Below, one piece after another: positions 54,420 to 64,000 of a stretch of DNA of 64,000 bases; the stretch's first letter is position 1, and every line of letters starts with the position of its first letter. The translations under genes were made by a program, and so were the position numbers. The stretch covers positions 33,100,368 to 33,164,367 of the forward strand of contig OZ035960.1 of NCBI GenBank assembly GCA_964034945.1. The letters are read 5' to 3'. This stretch comes from Chrysopilus asiliformis (taxonomy: Eukaryota > Arthropoda > Insecta > Diptera > Rhagionidae). The notes under the pieces were generated by a model that worked only from the letters and a program-made list of their open reading frames with translations, did no database searches and had not been told where the DNA came from.

Positions 54420-54561
54420 TGAAGAAGTGACATTCAAAATTATAAAAAAAAGATTTACATAAATTGTGTTAAAACTATCATAGAAAAATTAAAGCTTTTT
54501 GAATTGAAATTTGCAAGTAATTTTTTGCCATTATCATCAATATTTCATTTTTTTAAATAAA

Positions 54562-55680
54562 TTCTACTTTGTATAACTTTTATCAAAAAAGATTTCGCAT
54601 AAAATACGTTACATTTAAGTGGCAGGAGGAAAACTACGGCAGTGTGACTGAGGTTTTGAAACACAGACAGAAAATCACGATAAAAGCATGGCGAATGAGG
54701 AAAGACAGGCAAAAAGGTGAATATTAGCGTGATGTGTTTTATTAACAGCTTCCAAAGTAGATTCATGTCTATCTAAATTAGTATTTTTAAGGTTGTTAAA
54801 ATAGCCAAAATCCGCTGTAACGAATACATCCTTGCCGCTAAACTTTATAGAAAAAGTCTGAGAAATTTACCGAAAGGCTTAAATTTAATAACCAGACAAT
54901 TCAAATAGTTTGGAGAATTTAAGGACTTTTTCGCCCTTTCAAGTTTCGATTGTGTCTCTAAATCCTATTTTTGAAAACAATTTATCGGCACGTGAATGCC
55001 TTAAAAGACGAAACCAAAAGTCTCATGAAAGTTTTTCCAAAGGAAAAGTTGATTCTATAAAGAAACAAAAGCTTCACTTTTGTTTGATTTGTGATTTCCT
55101 CGAAAAGTTTTCGATAAGAGTTGAAAATTTTTAACTCCAATGAATTTTGCCAATGAAAAACAAATTTGTAGATTTTAGAAGAACATTTGAAAATTACGGA
55201 ATGAACACTAGGAGTATTTTTTATAAGAAATTCAATTTTAAAATACCTACCACGAAGCGATAGGTAAGTTTCTGGAAAATTGCCAAATTTTAGGAAAAAT
55301 CGCGGTGTAGTAAGATTTCAGTTATGAATAAATTGAGAAAAATTCTTTTGCAAAGATTGGAATTCTAGAATCGAAAGAATAGCCAAAAAAATCACGTTTT
55401 ATTTAAACAAGTACTGCATAAATATAATATTATTTTCTGTGTTTCAAGTTTTCTCACCACCAGAATGGTAATTCTCGTATCTACGAAAATATATATTGAC
55501 AAGTCGGTCGTTAACCATATTGGATGTTTATTGACGGCGTTGCTCAACGACCGTACATTGATCCTAAGTGGCCATCATAAGAAACTTCCAACAAAAGGGG
55601 ATTTCACTTCAGAAAGAAGTAAAGGGAAAACTGCCAAAAGAATTCAATAGCAATTGAATCTTATTAAGATTCGTGTCACA
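54562..55680. other. Region after the nine-exon gene, nothing firm
   Basis: Open frames at 54545-54766 (minus), 54910-55134 and 55465-55650 have no recognised domain. The last (with NHIGCLLTALLNDRTLILSG) is less AT-rich than its surroundings and could be a relic exon. Confidence 0.35.
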
Positions 55681-55716
55681 ACAAAATCGTGGATTTCATT
55701 AGCTTTAAAGATGTCA

Positions 55717-55801
55717 CTACTTCCATCCCGACTGACGTTGGCCCGAAGGAATCCAGTAAGCCATGCGATAGCCCAAGGCTTGATCCTTGTTCGTCCAACC
55801 C
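55717..55801 (-). pseudogene. Possible exon or relic with GWTNKDQALGYRMAYW
   Basis: On the minus strand an acceptor-like TTTTTATAG is followed by a frame reading GWTNKDQALGYRMAYWIPSG, QRQSGWK and a TAG stop (55719-55717). The residue content is protein-like and the block is less AT-rich than average, but I could not join it to upstream exons and do not recognise it. Confidence 0.25.
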
Positions 55802-56103
55802 CTATAAAAACGCAATGAGTTGGTTTAAGGAGATGATAACGTTCAATTCAAATCAATAACCCAATTTGTTGCCAAAAGATAGCAATGAAACGTGTCTTTA
55901 CTTTTGTGTAAAGTAAGAACTTTCCATTCAAACGAAAACCTCTGACACGCACGTTTGCAGCAATGACAAAAAAACCTCTTCTTTTTTTCGAAGGAAAAAT
56001 GACCCAGCAATGTCTGCAGTATTTTTATGTGATTTTAATCATACTTTTGTTTCTATTATCAAAAATAACCCACTGAAGCTGTTTCGATATTTTCACGAAA
56101 TAT

Positions 56104-56274
56104 TTACAGTAATTCACACCTCAAATAGCATCGAAAAGAACGAGTACATGATGTTTGTCCTTTGCAACCTAAAAATGTAACAATTTCCGCAATTGGGGCT
56201 AAAGATTTAGATCCATTAGCCACAATTGGTTCAATATTTGCTTCATGAAAATTCCGTAGCGATAAAGCGGCATT
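56104..56274 (-). pseudogene. Cys-rich C-terminal relic, unrecognised
   Basis: A 56-codon frame on the minus strand: AALSLRNFHEANIEPIVANG, SKSLAPIAEIVTFLGCKGQT, SCTRSFRCYLRCELL, stop. The Cys-x5-Cys-x5-Cys-x3-Cys spacing recalls the Cys-rich tails of some insect transposon proteins, but that is only a resemblance. Upstream stops show that it is incomplete. Confidence 0.25.
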
Positions 56275-56284
56275 TTATGGTTGT

Positions 56285-56930
56285 CGGGTCGATACAGTGA
56301 TTAGTTGTGGAGTCTGAATGACAGTTTCGCTTTAAGGGTCCTCCCCTAACCATCCTGAGCTGTGTTTCGGCATTAAAGGGACTGCCCCTAAGCTCTGGCT
56401 GGAACTATAAAAAAAAACAAGGAAGCGTGTAATGGGAAAATGGTCGACACTGCTATCACTTCAAGGCCCCTGCTTTACAAACAGAAGAAATAAAGTTTAT
56501 ATCTTCAGCCGCCATATTCCCTATTGACATTTGATTCAAACGATTTTACTTCCAGCATTAAATTTCTTATTTCATGCTAATAACTGAAAAGGGTTATATA
56601 AAAAATGGATAGAAGATTTTTTTGAAACACAACGATTTTATTGGTATCAAGATTTCATTGCAAAATAAAACAAAATTTGACCTGCAAAATAAAATGAAAC
56701 AAATTTTTCCTTAAAAACAAAATAATTTCAAGATTCATAAAAAAGTTTCAATTAATTTAGCGCAGTTAGATTTTCCTTGTTCGGTGTCTATTTAGGTTCT
56801 TATTTGTTTATCTCGGTTTGGTGGGTAATCCATGTAAGCATTCGAGAGAGAAAGATAACGAAGCTCAATTAATTGTGCTGTGCAGTGCGTCAGATCGCGC
56901 TAGCATAGAGCTTGAAGCAACTGATTTTGT
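56285..56930. other. No gene recognised
   Basis: 56290-56410 is GC-richer, with GGGTCCTCCCCTAACCATCC and AAAGGGACTGCCCCTAAGC, a loose repeat. The rest is AT-rich. Confidence 0.4.
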
Positions 56931-56937
56931 TAGCGTC

Positions 56938-57529
56938 TTTTTATACCCGTATGGTGAAACCAAAGGGTATATTAACTTTGCCTTACCGTTTGTAACGCCA
57001 AGATCCCGTCATCGCACAAAAAAATGAATTACACCAGTGTGTTTAGAATGATAAAAATATTTAATTTTTGCATGTCCGTCCGTCTGTCCGTCTGTCTGTC
57101 TGTCTGTCTGTCCGTCTGTCTGTCCGTCCGTCTGTCTGTGGCGCGGATTGCGGGCGCACGGATTGAGCTAAAGACTTGAAAGTTTGCACAGATCCGTTTT
57201 TCTTAAAATGCGAGGCTAAGTTCGTTAATGGGCAAAAATGGACCATTAGGGGGGGTACCCCCCATACGAACGAAATCGTTTTTTGTGAATATCTCAAAAA
57301 CGGTGCATCTTATCAAAAAAGTCCAAGAACAAAAGTTATTTAGGATATGATTCTACATAAAACTCCCATACATCAAAATCCGATTGGAATAAATTTTAAA
57401 AAATCTTATTGGAAAGTTTGACTTCAAATTGGAATTTTGGTATAACTGTTCGAATTTTGATACGAATATCACCATACGGGTCTCCAATGATTGCCAGATT
57501 GGCAATTATAGCTTTTGTTATGTTTTTTT
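56938..57529 (+). mobile_element. HINE-A copy, full length (reference copy)
   Basis: Order of parts: 5' hairpin TATACCC/GGGTATA (56942-56970); CACCAGTGTG; (GTCC/GTCT)n at 57076-57138; GCGGATTGCGGGCGCACGG; GTACCCCCCATACGAACG; subterminal inverted repeat CACCATACGGG (complement of the 5' CCCGTATGGTG); 3' hairpin ATTGCCA-GAT-TGGCAAT (57489-57505); TATAGCTTTTGTTATG. It inserts in a T-run. The same layout is known for DINE-1/mini-me elements and other Helentron-associated interspersed elements of insects. Confidence 0.93.
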
Positions 57530-57597
57530 GTGAAATTGCAGCGGCAATTCTGAAGGGATTTGGACCCGGGTTTCATCATTAGAGAGGTCATCCCTTA

Positions 57598-57739
57598 GGC
57601 CTATGTTACACACGGCAACTTTAAGCGGCGACTTTTCTTAAGTATAGGCGAGAGAAGTGGGGGGCCACCGCTTCCCTCACTTCTCTCGCCAATACTTAAG
57701 AAAAGTCGCCGCTTAAAGTTGCCGTGTGCTAGATAGGCC
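57598..57739. mobile_element. Palindromic MITE, 142 bp, TTA duplication
   Basis: GGCCTATGTTACACACGGCA at the left, and from the right GGCCTATCTAGCACACGGCA; TTA on both sides (57595-57597, 57740-57742). Second copy of the 52567 element, opposite orientation. Confidence 0.9.
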
Positions 57740-57742
57740 TTA

Positions 57743-59110
57743 GGAAAAGTTTTTTCTTGCTAATATCTACCCCTTCCGCTCTTTGTAAACTTCTGCTATT
57801 TTCTGCAATTCTGAAGTTTCAGTTTTCACCACGAGAGAGCTCAGCACTCGTGAAAAAATTAGCGCCACTAATATCTACCCTCCTCCTGATTGTTAACCTC
57901 CGCCCTTGCGATCACCAGCAGTTCTAAAGAAATCTGGATCCGTCTCTCACACTACTACAGAGGTAAGCCTTTAAGAAAAGTTTTCGACCACTAATATTTA
58001 CCCTAATCTTTGAAAAATCAGATTCAAAGCCGAATGAAGAGTAACTACCGAGGCCGTGGGTGGGGTTGGCCTGGCGGCATAGTCTCTATTATTGCCTAAT
58101 TTGTGAACGGATGAGTGGTGCAGCTTTTGTAATTCCAAAAATTATTTATAACCTGCTTTTGTATAAATCATTTTCCAAACAAGAATACCCAAAATTTGCT
58201 AAAATTTATTCGTGATTCAAAAATTTCACACATTTTTGCGTGAAAACATGAATTACCTCCTTACTTCCCTGATTCATATATGAATAATACACTGTTGAAA
58301 TTTAAAAAAAAAAATTATATAAACTTGAAAAGGATCGATTTCTCAACATCTTTTTTGTCAGTTAAATTTTTATTTTAAAGCATTACACATTTTCCACATA
58401 CAACCGACGACAAGAAAATATCTTGGGAAACCTTACTTTTCAATCATTGTACTTTTAAAGGAAATTTTTGCAATGTCATAAACCGTAAAGGGTTACGCGG
58501 GTAGGTTAACTTTAAAGAAAGGAAACCCCCGCTGGTTGCTTGAATTAAATTTTTTCTTGGGTTGACAAAGTCCTAATTGGAAAAAGGTCGTCTGGATTTC
58601 CATTCATGAGGACTTGCCGATGACAAAATTTTAGCTATAAGTCCACAAACATAAACATGTTATAAGGGGGTGGAGTTTCTTCTTTCTTATTTTAATTTTA
58701 TTTCATGATAACCACAACGTGCCTTTGTATGACGGATTGAGAATAAATGAAAAATCCCGGCTGTTGTTAAATTTACCCTGTTGAAAGCCATCAAAAGATA
58801 ATCATATTTCGGGATAAATGAATTTTCAATATCTGCGTTGTGTATCCGCTACGACTATGAGGATAAGCTATGCGGGCTTGTCTTTCTACCTGAACATACT
58901 GAGTATAGTAACATGTGTGGAATTGGCTTTATTTGGATGCGTGTATTTAAAAATATCAGTTGTGGTCAACACAAAACTTTCTTCTACAAAATCTACGACC
59001 CTGCGCAATTTACGCTAGAGCCCTGTCGCGTTGTCAACCTAAGACGACCTCCCAATAAATTCTTGGTTTATTCAAAAATATCAAAAACGTACAAAATTTG
59101 AGATAACTTG
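57743..59110. other. No gene recognised
   Basis: 57745-57990 repeats the phrase (C/A)ACTAATAT(C/T)TACCC with CTAATATCTACCC at about 57759, 57868 and 57980, a worn tandem of about 110 bases. 58500-58800 has no exon. The open frame at 58818-59101 lacks a domain. Confidence 0.4.
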
Positions 59111-59119
59111 AGAACTGTA

Positions 59120-60815
59120 AAAGATATCAATTTACGGTAAATGGCAAAAATGTAGAAAATGTTAACATCTTTAATTATTGTTTTAACTGATTTGTCGAAA
59201 AACCGTTAGTTTGCAAATTATTCGCAAACATATGATTTTTTACATATTAATGAAAATATCTCAATAACGGTAAAAGATAACGGATAACGGTAAGAAACAA
59301 AATTGTGCAGAATGCCATTCTCATTAATTCACTTCATACATTCAGTCAGCAAAACCCCGTTAGTTTTCGAGATAATCGCAAAAAACTGATTTTTTGGAAA
59401 TAACGGTTTATCTCGATAACAGGTGGAGATATCGAGTTATAGCTAAAGACAAAAGTGTGGGAAATTTTATTTTCTCCAAGTTTTGTCATACTTAAGGCCA
59501 CTAAAAAACGCGTAGTTTGGGAGTAAATCGAGAAAAACGAAATTGCGATTTTTGAAAAACCGCCATTTTGGATACTTCCGGTTACCGGATTTCCACCAAA
59601 AGTTGATAGGATCGTCCCATTTCAGGACCCAACATGCCTATAAAATTTCATGGCGCTAGCTCTATTAGTTTTTGAGAAATCTTGTACACAGACTGACAGA
59701 CTGACTGACAGACAGACTGACAGACAGACTGACAGACTGACAGACTGACAGACTGACAGACAGACTGACAGACTGACAGACTGACAGACTGACAGACTGA
59801 CAGACTGACAGACTGACAGACTGACAGACTGACAGACTGACAGACTGACAGACTGACAGACTGACAGACTGACAGACTGACAGACTGACAGACTGACAGA
59901 CTGACAGACTGACAGACTGACAGACTGACAGACTGACAGACTGACAGACTGACAGACTGACAGACTGACAGACTGACAGACTGACAGACTGACAGACTGA
60001 CAGACTGACAGACTGACAGACTGACAGACTGACAGACTGACAGACTGACAGACTGACAGACTGACAGACTGACAGACTGACAGACTGACAGACTGACAGA
60101 CTGACAGACTGACAGACTGACAGACTGACAGACTGACAGACTGACAGACTGACAGACTGACAGACTGACAGACTGACAGACTGACAGACTGACAGACTGA
60201 CAGACTGACAGACTGACAGACTGACAGACTGACAGACTGACAGACTGACAGACTGACAGACTGACAGACTGACAGACTGACAGACTGACAGACTGACAGA
60301 CTGACAGACTGACAGACTGACAGACTGACAGACTGACAGACTGACAGACTGACAGACTGACAGACTGACAGACTGACAGACTGACAGACTGACAGACTGA
60401 CAGACTGACAGACTGACAGACTGACAGACTGACAGACTGACAGACTGACAGACTGACAGACTGACAGACTGACAGACTGACAGACTGACAGACTGACAGA
60501 CTGACAGACTGACAGACTGACAGACTGACAGACTGACAGACTGACAGACTGACAGACTGACAGACTGACAGACTGACAGACTGACAGACTGACAGACTGA
60601 CAGACTGACAGACTGACAGACTGACAGACTGACAGACTGACAGACTGACAGACTGACAGATTGACAGACTGACAGACTGACAGACAGAAAGACATTTTTT
60701 AAATATGACTCCAATCGACTCAGGAGTGATCGGGAAATGTTTTTTAGGCAAAATTAAGAGGTCGAAATTTTTCATGAATACAATACTTTATTATACTCCG
60801 TAGAAGAAAGTAAAA
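59120..60815 (-). mobile_element. HINE-B copy with massively expanded microsatellite
   Basis: Minus strand: the start TTTTACTTTCTTCTACGGAG near 60813 and AAGTATTGTATTCATGAAAA lead into the satellite tract (60692-59688). The HINE-B body follows on the far side (ACTTCCGGTTACCGGATTTC, AACGGTAAAAGATAACGG), shared with 23035-23300. The element interrupts a MADF-like relic on its right. Confidence 0.7.
59688..60692. repeat. 8-bp satellite (GACAGACT)n, about 1 kb
   Basis: From about 59763 to 60660 the unit GACAGACT is repeated without a visible error, about 112 times. The left end mixes GACAGACA and GACTGACT units, and one C-to-T change lies at 60661. As 8 is not a multiple of 3 and the unit lacks stops in this direction, all three minus frames stay open for about 350 codons (SVCQSVSL repeats); these are not proteins. 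Confidence 0.97.
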
Positions 60816-60820
60816 ACACA

Positions 60821-61009
60821 TCCGAGATTATTCAAAATAATGTCCTCAACGAATATTTCGATAAAAAAGTGTGTAAAATGCATGGTAGTTTAAATAAATT
60901 GTGGTATAATTTTCACCGAAAATTTAATGCATCAATTAGGTCTGTGAAAATACATAATAATATTACGGCTGAAGAGGATTACTCTCTAACTGGTGGTTCG
61001 TATATATGA
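60821..61009 (+). pseudogene. MADF-like domain relic, C-terminal part
   Basis: Reads SEIIQNNVLNEYFDKKVCKM, HGSLNKLWYNFHRKFNASIR, SVKIHNNITAEEDYSLTGGS, YI, stop. KxxxLWxxFHRKF corresponds to the last helix of the MADF domain (compare VKAKIKTLWSIKL at 53700). The N-terminal half is missing, cut by the HINE-B element at 60815. Confidence 0.5.
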
Positions 61010-61332
61010 GGAGCACTCAAAATAAATTCATTATACAAAAAAGTATTTTTTTGTTGCCATATTGTTGTGTTTTCTGTAGTTGACAAATTCATTAATTATG
61101 GAAAAGTGTTTTATCAATTGCGTTTTCTTTATATTTCTTTTTTATAAATGTCTTGCAGTGAGATTGAGATTCAAAAAGGTTTGCACTGCCATTTATTCAT
61201 GGCTATTCTGGAATCCGAAATTCAAACGTAAAACCAAACTCAGTTGATTCGATTCGCTTGGTATTCTGAAACTCGATCTGAAAGTCACTTTTCAATTGCA
61301 CGGAAACGGATTGTTGAAGACCGGCTGGTTGT

Positions 61333-62043
61333 TTTTATACCCGTATGGTGAAACCAAAGGGTATATCTGTACCCCAGAGGTAAACTGTCGTAACTGCCAA
61401 AACCGCGATTTTGGGGTTATTGTTGTAACTACATTGTGGGGACGTATATATTATATCAACTAATATTTTGTTTAAACAATGTCCTAAAATAAAATAAACT
61501 ACAAAAGTTTCAATAATTACCGAAAATCATACACAATAAAAAGTTTGCAATTTCGAACTAAAAATGGCTCTCCTGTAAAATTTGCAAAATGTCAGTTACG
61601 ACAGTTTACCTCTGGGGTACAGATATTAACTTTGCCTTTCTGTTTGTAACGCCAAGATCCCCTCATCACACACAAAAATGGATTACACCAGCGTGTTTAG
61701 AATGATAAAAAAATGAATTTTGCATGTCCGTCCGTCCGTCCATCCGTTAATGGGGCAAAAATGAACCATTAGAACGAAAACGTTTTTTGAGAATATCTCA
61801 AAAACCGTACATCTTATCAAAAAAGTGCAAGAACTAAAGTTATTTCGGATATGATTCTACATAAAACTCCCATACGTAAAAATCCAATTGGAATAAATTT
61901 AAAAAAAATCTTATTGAAAAGTTTGACTTCAAAGTGGAATTTTGATACAACTGTTCGCCGTTCACTTAAACTTCGAACAATGCCATATCACCATATGGGT
62001 TTTCAATAATTGCCAGCTTGACAATTATAGCTTTTGTTATGTT
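61333..62043 (+). mobile_element. HINE-A copy carrying a nested MITE
   Basis: The 5' hairpin region TTATACCCGTATGGTGAAAC is split after GGGTATA by a 258-bp MITE. The body then resumes, lacks the block between the short GTCC tract (61725-61747) and TTAATGG, and ends with a worn 3' hairpin (TTGCCAGCTTGACAA) and TATAGCTTTTGTTATG. Confidence 0.88.
61366..61623. mobile_element. MITE, 258 bp, TA duplication, inside HINE-A
   Basis: Perfect 31-bp inverted repeats beginning TCTGTACCCCAGAGGTAAAC. TA on both sides (61364-61365, 61624-61625); intact HINE-A copies have the uninterrupted GGGTATATTAAC, giving a certain empty site. TA duplication points to Tc1/mariner-type movement. Confidence 0.93.
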
Positions 62044-62557
62044 AATAGATCTTGTTTGCACTGCTATTTAAAATAAAACAATTCGTTATCAGAAATTAAA
62101 AAAAACACTTATCAAACTTTGCTTTCTGGCAATCACCGCCAAAACCAAACGCGAGAAATTTGCAAGGAGTTTTTCTACCCTCAAAACGTTACTCGATCGA
62201 TTGGCAGAATAACAAAAATCGAGTAGAAATGGATAAACATAGAAAAGAACAAACTTAGCGCATTCAAGAATACAGATTGCGTGCGAATCGAACAACGCAA
62301 CGTAGGATTTGAGAATAGCCATGATTGTTTATTCAAATCCAAAAAAAAACTGTTCATAAACCGAGGCTTTTGCGATACTCATAAACTGTACAAGACTACA
62401 AGTTTGGAATAAATTGTAATAAATTGTAATTCAATTACGTCGTACGAAAAAAGGTAGTGCCTGATTTTCGAAGAAACCGAAAGAAAATTATACGTTTTTC
62501 TTCTCATTTGAAAATTTTTTATGTGTTCTTATTTTACTTGTTTCGTGCAAATATAAA

Positions 62558-63055
62558 TCCTATAATATATTACGAGGAATGTCTGTCTGTCTGTCTGTCT
62601 GCACAAACGATCTCGAAAACCCGCCTAACGATTTCCACGAAACTTGGGGGTTAGGGATTTTCGGGGACAAGGAATCGATCTAGATAGGTCTCACCTCTGA
62701 GAAAATTCCCCTCGTCTGGTATCTTCGAATTGGGTGATCCGATCTTAATGAAACTTTACAGTATTACTAAGGGGGCTAAGGGCTTTCGATTTTTCCACTA
62801 CAAACCTGACTTTTCCCTCGCTTCGATACCCCCCGCCTGGTATCTCAAAACAACGTTTCAAAAATCGGTGCAAGCGATTACTCAATAACCACTCAACCGA
62901 TTTCTATGAAATTTTGTTATCGCACGTTAGTTTTAGTTCTAGCTTTCTAGGTCGGGAATTTAAAAACTCTGGAAAAGCTCTGTAAAGATAATGTGAATTT
63001 AGTTTTTTGTAGGATTTTGAGGTCGCCGAGCATGGCTCGGTCTTCCTGGTACTAA
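62558..63055 (+). mobile_element. Helitron-like element with 3' hairpin
   Basis: Begins after A with TCCTATAATATATTACGAGG and ends with the hairpin CCGAGC-ATG-GCTCGG (63026-63040) and TCTTCCTGGTACTAA, i.e. a CTRR-type end. The base after CTAA is C rather than the usual T, so the end may be one or two bases off. Different family from 8695. Short GTCT tract near the 5' end. Confidence 0.65.
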
Positions 63056-63059
63056 CGTT

Positions 63060-63745
63060 TTATAGAATGAAAAACGTCGAGCATTATTTGGCTTTCGTTA
63101 AAAATCACGAAATGCTTCGACGCATTCAGTTTGTCAAAGCGCAAAAACAATCTTCATTAAATCTTCATAATCTTCATTAGACATGTTTTTTCTTTTCAAT
63201 GAACTTACAAAACTAATATATTAGTAAATGTACATAGCATTCAAATTGTTTATATTGCTCTTCTTGCATTTTAATTCATATGAATTGACGTCATTAAATG
63301 TGATTAAAATAAAAATATACCTGATAAATTCGAGTAATGAATCGATATAAGTAATAACGCATATTTCTCTTATCTTAATTAAAGTTAATGGTCTAGGATA
63401 AACAATTAATATCGAGAGTGATCTAAAAATGAATTTATTCTAAACAGTTTTATCAACGCACTTATAAAACGTAATTGTTGCAGTTCCATGAACGGCTAAC
63501 TAAAAGTAATCATAAAAAATGAAGGTTTCTATTTATAATTTAATATCTGAAAGTGACGTCGTTCATTTTTATTGAAAATAGTTTGCTATATAGTATATCC
63601 TGTAATGAAAACAAAATTACAAAAATCAAGTATTTAAAACATTCATTATTCTTTGCGTAGGATGCAAATATTAAATGTTATCAAAAACTCTTATAATAAC
63701 ATTTTATAAAAGTTTCATGAATAGGGAAAAGTCTGGAATTTCTTT
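63060..63745. other. AT-rich, 3' flank of the right-edge gene
   Basis: No exon or repeat boundary seen. Confidence 0.4.
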
Positions 63746-63750
63746 CCCTT

Positions 63751-64000
63751 TTACGGCATGATAGAGAAATAAAGATGTTTTGCGCCACGACTCAAAATGT
63801 CAGGAGGAATAGCTGCCCTTAATAGAAAAGTTTTCCAGATGTTCTTTCCAGAAGGTTGAGCTGTTTTGGTGCAAAATGTGATAATTTTCCAGTGTTTCTG
63901 ATGATAAATGAAATGGAAAGTTTAAATTCGGAGAACAAGTAATCAGGGAAATTTTACCTCGCAAACACGAATGTTTACCTGGTGGTATTCTGGCGGCAAA
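63751..64000 (-). CDS. Last two exons of an unrecognised gene (5' partial, frame ambiguous)
   Basis: On the minus strand an exon runs from the window edge to 63958 with donor GAG|GTAAAA. A 60-bp intron ends in TTTATCATCAG, and the last exon starts at 63897. A 60-bp intron with good sites is typical of flies and is the main support. Two frames pass through the junction. One reads FAARIPPGKHSCLR, ETLENYHILHQNSSTFWKEH, LENFSIKGSYSS and stops at 63800. The other reads LPPEYHQVNIRVCE, KHWKIITFCTKTAQPSGKN, IWKTFLLRAAIPPDILSRGA, KHLYFSIMP and stops at 63751. Sequence beyond the edge would settle it. I do not recognise either. Confidence 0.45.

Larger units (their letters stand above)
61198..62326. 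mobile_element. Inverted-repeat element hosting a HINE-A copy
   Basis: CATGGCTATTCTGGAATCC at the left and, from the right, CATGGCTATTCTCAAATCC, with ATT outside both ends. Its interior is the sequence flanking HINE-A 61333-62043. A relic of the same family is at 28610-28730. Confidence 0.7.

Noticed and set aside
59688..60692. CRISPR-like regular array
   Set aside because: There are no spacers: the unit is a continuous 8-mer, and the genome is eukaryotic.
59622..60775. Three long minus-strand frames (about 350-375 codons) of SVCQSVSL repeats
   Set aside because: They are the 8-bp satellite read in three frames; a stop-free 8-mer keeps every frame open. No protein is expected.

Overview
The window is insect nuclear DNA, most likely from a non-Drosophila fly (Diptera). 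The evidence is strong AT richness, genes split by short GT-AG introns, AATAAA polyadenylation signals, TATA-box cuticle-type genes whose first coding exon is only ATG-AAG, and a DINE-1/mini-me-like repeat with (GTCY)n microsatellites and a 3' hairpin. There are no operons, no prokaryotic or organelle genes, and no CRISPR array.

Host genes are few. From left to right: the three 3' exons of a rhomboid-family intramembrane protease (2840-3760, +); exons of an unrecognised small membrane protein (about 9254-9672, +); four small secreted cuticle-type genes (9912-10357 minus, 12605-12998 plus, 15156-15829 minus, 16502-17203 minus) sharing intron position, C-terminal motif and core promoter; a possible 50-residue gene (27339-27596, +); a possible one-exon membrane protein (29598-30023, minus); a nine-exon gene for an unrecognised, charged, coiled-coil-like protein of about 534 residues (31399-54419, +); and the ends of one gene running off the right edge (minus). 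A MADF-like reading frame lies in the last intron of the nine-exon gene, and a second MADF-like relic lies at 60821-61009.

The rest is mostly transposon-derived, and much of it is nested. I can define by sequence: at least eight copies of a Helentron-type non-autonomous element (called HINE-A here) and several of a second family (HINE-B), one carrying about 1 kb of perfect 8-bp satellite; three or more Helitrons of one family; elements with exact 8-bp target duplications (7228, 34426, 50691); a pogo-like MITE; a Tc1 element rebuilt as a 1.47-kb head-to-head palindrome; deleted mariner copies; a tRNA-derived SINE; and a large set of palindromic MITEs with 3-bp TTA, ATA, CAG or ATT duplications, consistent with PIF/Harbinger-type movement.

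The genes shown here do not form a pathway. The cuticle-type cluster is the only functional grouping. The 23-kb gene is stretched by transposon insertion into its introns. I found no convincing new enzymatic or defence system. The most notable items are the palindromic Tc1, the element packed with TGTTCATA/TGAACA palindromes, the shared cuticle-gene promoter module with gene-conversion-like paralogs, and the multi-level nests with exact empty sites.
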